Assembly (NCBI GenBank): GCA_948474755.1
Contig: CAOLHI010000621.1
Span: 248,001-312,000, forward strand
Direction: 5' to 3'
Source: Ctenosaura bakeri
Lineage: Eukaryota; Chordata; Lepidosauria; Squamata; Iguanidae
DNA: 64,000 nt
Of the stretch, positions 20,101 through 32,100 are shown one piece after another (the first letter of the stretch is position 1; each line of letters starts with the position of its first letter). Position numbers and translations under genes: made by a program. Below the pieces are notes generated by a model. It ran no database searches, was not told where the DNA came from, and saw nothing but the letters and a program-made list of their open reading frames with translations.

Positions 20101-23100
20101 TGAGGGGAAGAGGCCTGCTGCTGTGGCCACCACCAAATAAATTTGTATTCCAAATACTGATGCTCTGTCTGCTTCATCTTTGGTATTTTTTCTTTTCTTT
20201 ATTATTTTTAAAAAACCAGCTTCTATTCAAATTGTCTGTCTTGAAACTGGCAAGTCTTAACCACTGATGCATTAACGTGTTGAGGTGGCAAGCAAATAAT
20301 TAAATGTAGGTTATTGGATACTAACTTAAAACTTTAAATAGGACCACATCACAAGAAGAAAGAAAGAAGACAGCTATGTCTGTTCATTATACATGAGTGT
20401 GGTTCTACTACAAGGCCAGAAATAAATTCAAAGTGACATTTGAGAAGAACTAAAGCTAAAAGAGTAAGTCTCTGGAACAGTTCCCTGATCCAACATGTGT
20501 TAAAGATATTGAGACACACGCAAATGTTCTGTTTAAAATAAAATGTAAAAAGTAAGGTTGCAAAATAGTGATGGGAATAACTTTGCAGATACTGTTGCAA
20601 AGGCATGGCTTTTTGCAACAGCGATGCTGAAGATGAGGGAATTATGAATGGTCCTTTAGGAATATGCATTCTAGAGAAGATGAACTGATGTTCAGCAAGT
20701 TTTAAAAGAGCTGTTGATGATGGTAGTCGTCAACACATGTTTGACAGGTCTCATCAGACCCTTCATAATTATTTGCAAGATTAGAATTGGAGGCTGTCTT
20801 TATATGCAGATTTTTGGCTTTACCATATGTCCCAGAGCTGTAGGCTTCTATGAACAAATTTCAGACTGATTTGCAAAATATCTTTATATCCTCAGTAATG
20901 GAATGGGTTTCATTTATTTGCTGTTGTCAAGTTTGTATATCGTTACTGTAATAAAGCTAGTGGATTAAACTTGTGTCCTATTAAATTAGCCCTTAGACTG
21001 GAATCTTTATGGGGTGCAAAGCTGCTGGTGCTTTTTGTTGTTTTGTTCCTTCAAGTCATTTTTGACTTATGGCTTCCCAAAGGTGACCCTATTACGGGAT
21101 TTTCTTAACAAGATTTGTTCAAAGGGGAGTTGCCCTTGCCTTCATCTGAGGCTGAGAAAGTGTGACTTGACTGAGGTCACCCAGTGTGTTTCCGTAGCTG
21201 AGCAGGGATTTGAGCCCTGGTCTACCAGTGTCCTAGTTCAACACTCAAGACAACTACACCACATAGCTGGTGCTTTTTACAAGTTTGTGTAACAAGGTAT
21301 ACAATACCGACATTTTGAAAGCAGTCCCGTTTGCCTGCAGCACTATGGCTTGGCATATAGGTTGGTTGGTGCATCTGTCAGGCAGTCTACCACCACCAGG
21401 CTGGGTGTCCCTGTTGTCCATCTAAGTACCCTGGTGGGGCTTTTTGTTCCACTGGCTTTAAACAGGATCTTTGTATTAGTGTGCTCAGTATGTATTTTTC
21501 TTTGTCTTTATGTTTCTGTTATTTACTCCATTGCATCTTGCCTTGAGGTCCCTTCAGACCAATGCTTCTAATGTATTTATTGAGAAAAATCACACAGGAG
21601 ATGGACTTATTGGGCAGTGAGGTCCTAATGGTCCCAATATTCTGATTACTCTCTCTTTGCAATATTTCCTTTGAACTCAGACATTTTCAAAGAAAGGATT
21701 CTAAAGCTTCAGACTTTAGTGAGATGGACTTTACTTATGTTACATTTTGTAAAGTACTTTGTAACTGGCTAGTACTTGGGAAGTCATAATTACCTTCCTG
21801 AATCAAAATTTTATCAGATCCCCAACAGTTGTCCATGAGATGCCTTTGCAGACATTCACAAACAAGGTTGAAGATTGTCCATTTAGCTAATAGATTTAAT
21901 GCCCATCTGGAAGAAGAATTTGAGTGAAAATACATATACATAACATGTACCAAACACAGCTATCTTCAGTTCCTATTACGAGCTTTCCTGGCCTACTGTT
22001 GCAGCTTAACAATGGCATGGGAGACGCAAGCCTTCAGGCTCTGTTACCCATATCTGAAAGCATATTAATAAGTCAATGAACAGTGAGCCCCAACCCACAG
22101 GTTTTTTTTCCTTGTATTTTATTCTCCTGTAGAATAGGACTAGTGATATCTGGAAAAGATACTTGATTCCTGATACAATATGTTCTTTGGCTAAATCCTC
22201 CAACTGATGTTAGTTGCAGAGTTCAGTCCCGATAGTAAGCAAGCACTGCTTGGGGAAGGAATGCCCAGCTCTCACCTGCAAAGTAGTTAGCCTCCCACTC
22301 ACTGATCATAGGGCTGTGGGAAAAATGACTGCTATTACCAACTGTGGGATTCAGATTGATGACAGGGAGGTGGTTGCTGAGCAGAGAAATTCCTTTTCAT
22401 CCCCAGTCAACGGTTTCTAAAGGCATGAAATATCATACCCTTTAAATAAGGTATTCCAACTTCAGATGCCCTGCTTATTAAACAGGCTGTGCTGTGCTTT
22501 GCATGCCTGAAAGTTGTTTCATTGTTGCTCACTTCTTAATAGATGTGTGCAGCATTGACCTATGTTTTTTATGCTTGGTGTTAAAAAATTTGAAGTGGTA
22601 AGAATTATGGTTGTGTGGGGGCATGCATGAATATGCACAACTGTGGCTTCTAGCCCCAGCTTATCCCCCTCCAGCAAAGCTTGAATGCCACCTTTGGGAC
22701 CAAAAAGCTTGTTTAGTGGTCATTTGCACTTCAGCAGAACGATGGCTTTCTTGGAGCATTTTTAAAATGATTTCACACCAGATGCCCAATGAGATGGGAT
22801 CTCACCCATGCTGTAATCAGATTAGTCCTTAAGGAGCCATTTTGTTCTAAAATGAGAGAGTTCTACAAAGGAATAGAAAAGCAGCAGCTTATGCATGTCA
22901 CATGCATTGTTATCCCTTTCTTGAGCACTCTGATATTAACCACTGCTAGCAAGTCAAGGAGCTGAATCCCATGCTTAGCTAGCCCAATAATAGAAGAAGT
23001 AACCTGAGATATCAGTGTCTGGAAAAGCCAATGACTATTTAGAACCTTGTAAAGTATAAAACCTGTAATCTTTAGCATTCTCTACAGGTATTTCACACCT

Positions 23101-26100
23101 TATCAAAATAAGAACTGTGGGAAAGCATTTACAACCCAATGACCCAGCAGGCAGGAAAAGACTGAACTGAAGCAATGTGACGCACCATCCCACACATAAA
23201 CAGAGCCTTACTTCTCTGAAGTCAAAGCCAGAGAATGTTCTAGCAGGATCATGTAAGGAATCTGGGTCACTTCCAGATGCAGATGAAGCATTTATTATGC
23301 ATTTATCCTTCTTAATTCATGTAATTTTACAAGGGTACCAGGTTATGTCATCCTACATTTATAACTATAGAGTCATAGTCCAATGCTCAGACTATTACAC
23401 TATGCTTGTAGTGGTAGCCCCATCACAATCAGTGGTTTCAGAGATGTATATGCAGAGAATGGATTACTGTGATGCCTCGGATTACATAACATTTTAATCA
23501 GAACTCGGAAATCTTTCTTTTATACTGACGTCCCAGATTGCCTCAGCCATAATAGTCAGTGGCCATTCTGGTTGGTAATTCTGGAAGCTACGGTAATAAA
23601 AAAAAAATCATATCTCCAATGTGAGAGAAGGTTTCACAAACCATAATTAAATCTTCCTTGATTGCTCACTTCTTTGGCATGTAATGAAGGCTGTTACTTA
23701 AAAGTGCTTCTCTTTTGCTTTCTGTATCTACTATATAAAAGTCAAAGTTTGTCTGTTTGTGAGTTTGTCTGTTTGTCTGTGTCAGGCAGGCGAAGACCTC
23801 ATAGGATTGGCTGTGTAAAGCGAGAAGACCTCATAAGATTGCCTGGCTGTGAAGATTCTATGGCAGAACTTTCCAAACTTTTCATGTTGGTGACATGCTT
23901 TTTCAACATGCATCATTTCACAACAGTTTTACTAGCAAACTGGAGGTACCCAGAAAAGTATCTAGGGTGGGGAAAGGCAGCCCCTCCTGATTCGTGGCCT
24001 GCTGCCGTCACCCTCACCAGGAAAGGCCCCAGCGGGAGCGATGGCAGGGGGAAAGGTAGCCCCCTCCAACCCAGTCCTTGCCCGCTGCCATCACTCTTGT
24101 GGGGAAAGGCCCCTGTGAGAGCGACAGCACAGGGAAAGGCAGCCCTTCTCACTTGGTCCTTGCCTGCTGCCATTGCTCTTGCTGGGGAAAGGCCCCAGCA
24201 AGAGCGACGGCAGCGGGCCAGGCTTGGGGGGGTCTTTCTCGACCAGGGAGGTGACACACTAATGTGTCATGACACACCGTTTGGAAAGCCCTGTTCTATG
24301 GGATCCTGGGGTCAGCAGTTCAGGGAGGGGCCTTTAGAATTCTCAGGCAGAGAGCTCAGGCCAGTTGCTATGGAGACAAGGCCTACCAGCAAAATCAAGG
24401 AGGGCAGTGTATTCCCTCAGGAAACCAAACTGTATGTTAACAACTCTGAATACCAATTGGACTGGGGAATATGGGGAAAAGTTACAGGTACTGGACAAGA
24501 CAGACTGGGGAATTAGAGACACAGGATCTCAAATCTGTGTTTTTCAATTGCATCTAATTCCTAAGGTAAGGTAATTCCTAAGGTATTTCTAACAAATGTT
24601 ACCTATGAGAAAATAAAGTTCTGGGCAATGCCAGGTATATATGCTTGTGACTGATATGACTGATATTCACAAGAGGTGTATGGCAGAAAAAAAGAGGCTG
24701 TGTTAAGGGTTCCATTTCAAAATTTCACAGAGAAACGTAATGAGCCATTACCTGTTGAAGCTCCGAAGATCAAAATGGTTCACTTTCTTGGGAGGTTCAG
24801 GCAAACGGTTTTCACTGTCTACCTGGTAATCCTCACTGCTAAGGAATTCCCGCCAAGGAGACTGGTAACCTTTAGGTATGGCTGTTCTGTTGAACTTCTC
24901 TGGGGGAACCTCCTTTAGAGGACCAGAATAGCCTGCAGTTTGGAATGCCAAATACAAGGCAAGCATCTTGATTACAATGAAAAAAATGAAAGACATTGGC
25001 TGGGATCTTGTTAGCACCTTGTGCAAGCAGAAGTCTGATTTATATCTGTGTAAGCCATTGGCTGAGACCCTGCATCGTCAGAGCTCCACCTAGTTAAGTG
25101 TGACAATGTCACCCCACAAAACCCTGCTATTTCAGCCTGGCGATACCTCAGCCAAAAGGTTTCTGAGGCACTGCAGATTGGGGAACTGGGAAATGTCTCT
25201 CAGTCATGAGGTGCATCGAGAACAGGTATGTGGATAAACCTCTCAAGTTCCTGCCACTGCTGCTTGCCTCAACATATCCTGTAACAGGAGAGCACTCTAG
25301 GTGTCATTTCCCAGCACCCCCATCTGCAGTAACTTGGAAACACTTCTGTTGGAGCACTACAAAGCTAGAATGATAGGTTTGGGATCGTGAGCTTGCAATC
25401 TCGTAAATACTGAACAAGATACCAGCCATTATTTTTGGTTATTGCAAAAGCTGGAATTCAGTACTGACCTTGAGCAATGAAAAACTCCTCTACCAAAGAC
25501 CTGTCTTTTAGCTGGTGCAGCCCCTCCCACAAATGTCAATTTAGTGGCTAGTGGCAGAGAAGCATACATCTGTGTTCCTATAGCTGGACACACCAGACTG
25601 ATGTCATTCTCCAGGAGCTCTGGAACATCCCTGGGAAGTTCCAGAGCATACCTTGTTGCTGTGTTGCCAGCTGTAGGACCACAGTTGGCCACTTTATTGC
25701 CACCCTCACACTCTCTTCTGGCCAGTAAATTGGTGTGTGTGTCGGAGGGGGACAATTGCAGCTAAAAAGTGAGTTTTCGGGACTGGAATGAGAGAAGAGA
25801 CATGTCATATAGCTTCACCTATGTAGAACTTAATATGTCTCTCAGTTCTGATTCTTGGCCCTAGTTTCAAATCTTTTGTTTCTAATGCAGTTGGCAGGAA
25901 AAGGTAGGGAGTCTTGTGTGTTCTACTGCTTCCTCACACATAGTATGATTTTCTTAGTTCTGATTACACTTCTCTTCTTCCTGCAGTCTTCATCTAAGTT
26001 AAGGATGGCAACTGTATGAACTTCCAGGTATTGTTGGAGTGGAACTCCCATTGTCCTAGCTAGCACAGCCATTGGTGAGGAAAACTGGGAGTTGCTGTTC

Positions 26101-29100
26101 TACTTCTGGAGGGCTGCCCCCTTCTCACAGCTTATCAAAGTCATGTGGCTGTAACCCACAGACCCCCCCCTTGCAATTTCTGTCTGTCAGAATTTTCTTA
26201 ATACAAATACTTTCTCTTCACTTAATAGTGCCTTTAAGCCTGCTTGAGGCATCCAGATTCCACACAAAGCTAACACCATTGGCATTTTTAAAACACATGT
26301 CCAATAGTCAGGTTCTTGAGGACAGGCTCCTTACCTGGTGCGATAGCATTGGGATTCAGAGCTCTGCTCATCTTCAAGACTTTATTAGTTTTCTTTGGTA
26401 CTTTTGGAGGTGCCCCCTTTCCTGAAACTGCAGCTTGAAGCCCATCCTGGTAATTCTCCTTTCCCTCTGCATTGTGGACACCCTAGGTGAAAAGATTTTA
26501 AAAAACAGGAAAAGTTTGGATATATTTTCTGTCACCCCAAAAGTTCTCTGTTGTGCTGAGGTGGGGGACTAGATCTTCTGTTTTTATGTTGACTTTTTGT
26601 ATGCTCTTTATTGCAGTCTTTTTAAACCATCTTGAGTCCCAGTCTTGCAAAAAAGACAGGATATAAATAAAGCTGATAACATCAGTAACAATAATAACAA
26701 TGATGGGGATAATAAAAATGTAACAAAAGAATCTTATTCAGGCAGTTTGATGGACAGCTACTTTTTGGGCTTGGAAACAGATAATTTTGCATTTGTTGTG
26801 ACAATCAACAGTTGCTTATATGTAAGAACACTCCTCCCAAAACCAGCTGTAGTGGTGAGACCTGTGATAATGGGGCTTCCCATTATCTTGACTTAGCTAA
26901 AGGGGGAAACTTCCCTCTTCAGGTCAACCAAGGGTTAACAAGGTGTTGGGATTAGATTACATTTTAGTATGTGGTCAGCATCATAGGTCATGTGGGTCAG
27001 CATTATAGGTCACAAGGTAAGACCTGACCAATCAAAAAGGAAAGAGGTGAGCATCTTCAGGATGCTTCCAGAGGCTTCCAAGGAGAAGTTATAAAACTTC
27101 TTGCGAGGCCATGTGGCTGGAGAGAGAGAACAAAGGGATAACAAAGAAGAACAACCCAGGAACCTCCTGGAGGGGGGTTCTGAGCCAGTAGCAGGCTGCA
27201 GGCCATAGGCCTCACCTCCTGGCCTCTTCCTTTAGAACATCTAAGCCTAGGAACAATTGTGAGTAATTAGACTAAAGTTATCTAGTCGCGTTAGGGACTT
27301 TTCTGTTATTTTGGAAGCTGGCTGATCTAAAGAATGTATCTGTGCTTTTATATCTGTTCTTTTTGTAACTACTTGTAACTAAGCGTGCCTGGGAAGAGGG
27401 AGCTTCCCATGTGTGGTAATTTACCTTGTTTATTTGCATATCTTTAATAAATACTTTCTGTAAAAGACCCTGTTCCTCTCTTTCCCACGCCAAGCTAGGT
27501 AGACTGGGGAAAAAGGAAGATCCTTAAGCTTAGGGATGTACATGGTTGGACAGGGTCCCGCTGTGCTGTCCAAATGTCCAGATAATTCATAATTCAGTGA
27601 GTGGTGGCAGCGAAGATGAATTAACAGCTAAAATTCATAACAGGCTGGAATATACGTCCCAGCAGCACATGGGGACTTTCCAGCTTCACATGGTGGCATT
27701 TTCCAGCTTCACATACTGGAATTCTACATTTCAGTATCACAAGACCTCAGTCCAAAACTGACTTTAGACTGCAGAGTAGTCCAAGACTGAATCTACTCAT
27801 TTCCTGCTGCTTAAATTTTGATTTTTTTTATAGAATAGGATAATTAGAGAGTGAGAGGCTGTTTACATCCGTATTGGTTTTATACTGCTGTAACAGTCAT
27901 AACTTGTAGAGTGGCCATTTAAATGTCACTCAGAAAGACCCAAGATGTTACACACACATCCCTCCCAAAAGACAAGAGAGAACTGATATTCATAAAGTTT
28001 GCATACATTTCTTTTCTATTTACAGATAGAAATTCAGAAAGTATGAAGTGTTGTTTATTACCTTTGTTACCTTTAAAACCTTACATGGTTTGGGTCCAAG
28101 TTACCTGCAGGATCACTTCCTCCCATGCAATCCACCCCATACACTCAGGTCCCCTGGGGGCCATTTATTTAAACCAGCCAGGACTAGACTGGCAACAGTC
28201 ACCCAGAGGACCTTTTTTGGCTGCCCCTAGACTGTGGAATGACCTGCTGGAAGAGAGTCGACAGCAAAACATACTGTTTGAACTTGAAAAAATGTTAAAG
28301 ACCGTCCGGCAGGCCTACCCAGTCAATTTTAAAGTATGGATTTTAAACTGATGTATTTTAAATGGTTTTGCATGTTTTTAATCTATGATGTGTTTTTAGT
28401 TGTATTTTAATTTATGTTGTACCCACCTTGCACTTTGGGGAGAGGTGGATGAGAAATAAAAAAAAGTTGTTTAAAAAATGAAATACACTGTGGCCTAATC
28501 TTATTATCAGGCCCAACTTGAATACAGTGATTCAATCAAGTGGATTTACTACAGGTTGACTCATAGCTCAGCAAATGATTGAATGGGTCTACTCTGGCTG
28601 GGATTAACCCAAGAGAATTCTAGCCACTATCTCACTTGAATGTGGGATATTTTTTTTCTGGCAATGAAGATGTAGTGAAGTTACATTACAAAAATACTGC
28701 AGTGAACAGGCATGAAGCCACTGTACTTCAGTGGTTCAATAAGTAACATTTTTAATAAGTTACTTTGAATAGGCACTTAAAGAATGGCATCTGACAGGTG
28801 ATTTCAAGAGTTATGCCATTCTGATCAAATATCTCTCCCTCCAAAAAGGAATAAAAAAGTAATGAGCAAGCTAGTCTAAAACATTTCAATACTATTAATA
28901 TTATAATGAATATCAAATTGTTGTTTAAATACCATAGTCTGAGCCCTTGCACTAAGAGATGCACTGTATCATGACTCCTAATGCTATCCCTCCAAAACTC
29001 ATGTTTTAAGCAAAACAGCTCTCCAGCACAGCCATTTCCATTTGGAGAGCAGAGGGATCAGAGGAGATGAGTCCTGCTGTTTTCAGCCATCTGAAGTGAC

Positions 29101-32100
29101 CTCTGTGGTGTGTGGGTGTGTGTGTATCTTTGGGAGGTCCATGCAGATAACATCCTTGCAGCATGTTCAGCTACAGGGAATTAGCTGGAGGTGTCCTTAC
29201 TGATCCCTCTGCTCTCTGACAACAGAGCAATGTCTGAGTTGCTGGGGGCAGGGCGAGGGGAGACTGTGCTGCTTAAAATGTGGGTTTTGAAGCAGGATTG
29301 GGACCATTGCATGGACAGAACAGAATTCCAGTGTCTGCTACAATCAAAAAAGTGGGTGGTGATGCATGTCTAGCTCGTTGTTGTTGTTGGGTGCCTCTAA
29401 GCTGTTTCCAACATTTGGTGACCCTAAGGCAAACCTATCAGAGGGTTTTCTTGGCTGAGAGTGTCTGATGCACCCAAGGTCACCCAGTGGGTTTCCATGG
29501 CCAAGCAGGAAATTGAACTCTGGCCTCCAGGGTCATAGTCCAATGCTCAAACCACTGCACCATTCTGGCTCATAAGTCCAACTTACACCATTGTAATTCA
29601 TCATCAGAATGCCAGCTTATGATGAGTAATGAAAATGCTCCTTTTGAAAAATAACTCCCCAAAACCAGATCTCACTCCTGTGGATGAGACTGTAAGCAGG
29701 GGAGGTGTGTGCTTGCTTGCTCAGCCTGCTCTTCTATCTGTGGATGGGCAGCCTCAGAAGCCTTCCTGTCTTCTGGGTTTTTTTTAAACATTGGACTGGA
29801 CAGCCCTTCAAATGGAGAGCATCTACAAGCAGAGGAGTCTCCTCTGCAACCCATGACCACCCTGAAGCATCCCCACTCCATTCCATGCAACGTTCAGAGA
29901 CCATCCAGCCTTCTGTTGCTCCTGCTTCATTGTAGTTTGCATTGGAACCTCCTCCTGATCCAACTGTTCTCTCTGAGGTCTGCAAAGACAGCAAGGGAAA
30001 GAGCTTTAATGCCTGGCATGGACAAGGAGGATCATGGAGAAGCTCTAAGGTGGCAAGCATGAAGACCTTGACTGATTGGTTACCAGTGTGATGCTCAGTT
30101 GAAATTTGCAGCCTGGCAGCTTGTATAGCAGTAGTTGACAAGATGCAGCCTGCTTGGTACATGCAGTCCTTCCCCGTGACCAATTTGGCATCCTCAGTCT
30201 CTGCCACTGTTACCCAAGTTATTATTTCCATCAAAATCTCAGTAATTCAGAAATGATACATTGGGCACACACACTCCCCCCCTTTAAACAAACAAAATTT
30301 GCAGAAGGCTGTTGGGATCATGATTCTTCTGGGAAGGAAGAGACATGCTGCTCCCTGTGTTGCACTGCGTTTCCCATCAGAATGCTGTGGACAAAAAAAT
30401 GTCAGCATTGCTGGTGCTGGTGGAAACAGTAGCATCCGCAGCAAGTTTTGGAAGAAGCAGTGGTGGCAGTGGGAACATGAGATTTCCTGGTGGAGGAAGT
30501 TCAAGTGGGGAAGAGGCTATGCAGTCCTGTAGCTGGTAGTTCCCATATCTGTGGGACAGGGAATCCACTTCAGGATTTATTCTGAGCACTAACTGAGCTG
30601 TCTATCTAAAGTGCTGAACATATTCAGGGGGTGAGAGCTTACCACATTTAAAAGCTGTTCTGGATTTACCACCCACTACATGGAAACCACCAGCTGCCTC
30701 TGCCCCAACCCTCAAATTATTGCACACTCATGCCTCACACTATACACTCATTCCTATTGCTAATAAGGTGATCACAGTTTTGACTAGAGAAGGAGGAAAG
30801 TGTATTTGTTGTGATATAAAACAAGCCTGAGTAATCTCTTGCCAAAGGATTTAAGCTTAAGACCAGGCTGAGATGAGAGAAGGCATACATGGGGAATCAA
30901 ATATAATACAGGATGATTGGATTTGCTCCAGTTACTAACATATTGAGTCATTAAACTCTTTGAGGCACGAGCTAAGAAAGCTTCAAAAGACTGGCCTTCA
31001 TGTGGTGATTACAGATGAGAAGTTCAAAGCGAGACCCTCAGGGCATTCCTCAGTGATCTTTTTCACTAATGAGAAAATGGGGATTTCCCCCCCCCCAATA
31101 TGAATGCGTTTGGCTTTACGTCCCCAGTGTTAGTTTCACTGAGCAAGAGAAATTTAAAAAGGGTAGTGCCACCTCTGCAGGATTCCTCTTGTGGTGAAGT
31201 GGCTTCTACAATTAACCCGTGACTTTGGCATTGTTTTATTCCATTGTCCAAGAATATATGGGAGAAAAAATATACAACAGGTTTTACTTAAGAGTCTCAG
31301 CACAAGCTAGCAGGTTATTGTGTGTGTGTGTGTGTGTGTGTGCGTGTGTGCATGCACTGTTCAACTTAAAATGGGGGAAAAACTGTGCAGCTGGAAAAAC
31401 TGATTATCTGCAGCTGGAAAGATGGGACGGGTCAGGCTTATTAAGTGTTTTTTAAATACTTACATGAGAAGGACAATATACACACAAATCAACAGTCACT
31501 TTCAATACCCAAAGTGTATGAAAATGCCACCGCCTTCTTGGCCAAAACCTCTCTGTTCCCACTTTCACTAGAGTACACTATTGAATACACTATTGAGTAC
31601 ACTTCAGTGTACGATGGACTCTTTTTAAGCTGTCAGCCAAGTTGTGCTTATCATGAAATCTTGGTGGAAACAGGAGAAGCTCAGTTTTATAGAGGTACCA
31701 TGGTTGGCAGAGCACATTGGAAAGAGGCAGCATGTGTGGCCTTTGCATTGGTGAAAGAGTCCCAGCTCTACGCCCTAATCAGTGATTGGTGGTAAGAGCA
31801 GCCACTTCCAGCACAACACTAGAGAGAGGGGGCTCAGGGTCTGCAGAAGAAGAAGGTCATTAATTGGATGAGACACCTCCCATGGGCCAGAGGTTCTTCA
31901 TCTCTGCCTTAGACCATGCAGCTGACCAACTGGAGGGCCATCTACAGGTAGCTGCATGCCTGCAAAATGATAATGCTCATGCAACACGTGGTCATCCCAA
32001 AAAAACAAGAGAAGAACTGTCTTGATTTCCTGGTCCAGCTAGCATCACCAAGAGGAAATACCCTTGAAGTCTTACTCTCATTTTACCCTTCAGTATCAGA

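Larger units (their letters stand above)
17190..24751 (-). other. MYOZ3 last intron (7.6 kb), repeat-bearing
   Basis: Intron between the last two coding exons. It holds a 5S-derived SINE (17415-17630), a SINE split by a solo LTR (18735-19487), another SINE (21045-21272) and a hAT element (23864-24293). The remaining AT-rich sequence (17640-18730, 19490-21040, 21275-23855) shows no coding or structural signal I can support. Confidence 0.8.

Noticed and set aside
23662..24516. Plus-strand open frame of 284 codons
   Set aside because: It runs across the hAT element and its GC-rich minisatellite, which lacks stops in this frame; no domain, splice support or codon signal.
24933..25026. Extension of the MYOZ3 exon frame up to an ATG at 25026
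   Set aside because: A good acceptor AAACTGCAG sits at the edge of the conserved sequence, and the phase matches the upstream exon; the extension is intronic.
27923..28351. Plus-strand open frame of 142 codons
   Set aside because: Not a host gene: it is the C-terminus of an L2-like LINE ORF2, annotated as a mobile element.
29734..30234. Minus-strand open frame of 166 codons
   Set aside because: Overlaps several other open frames on both strands, with no recognisable motif or splice context.
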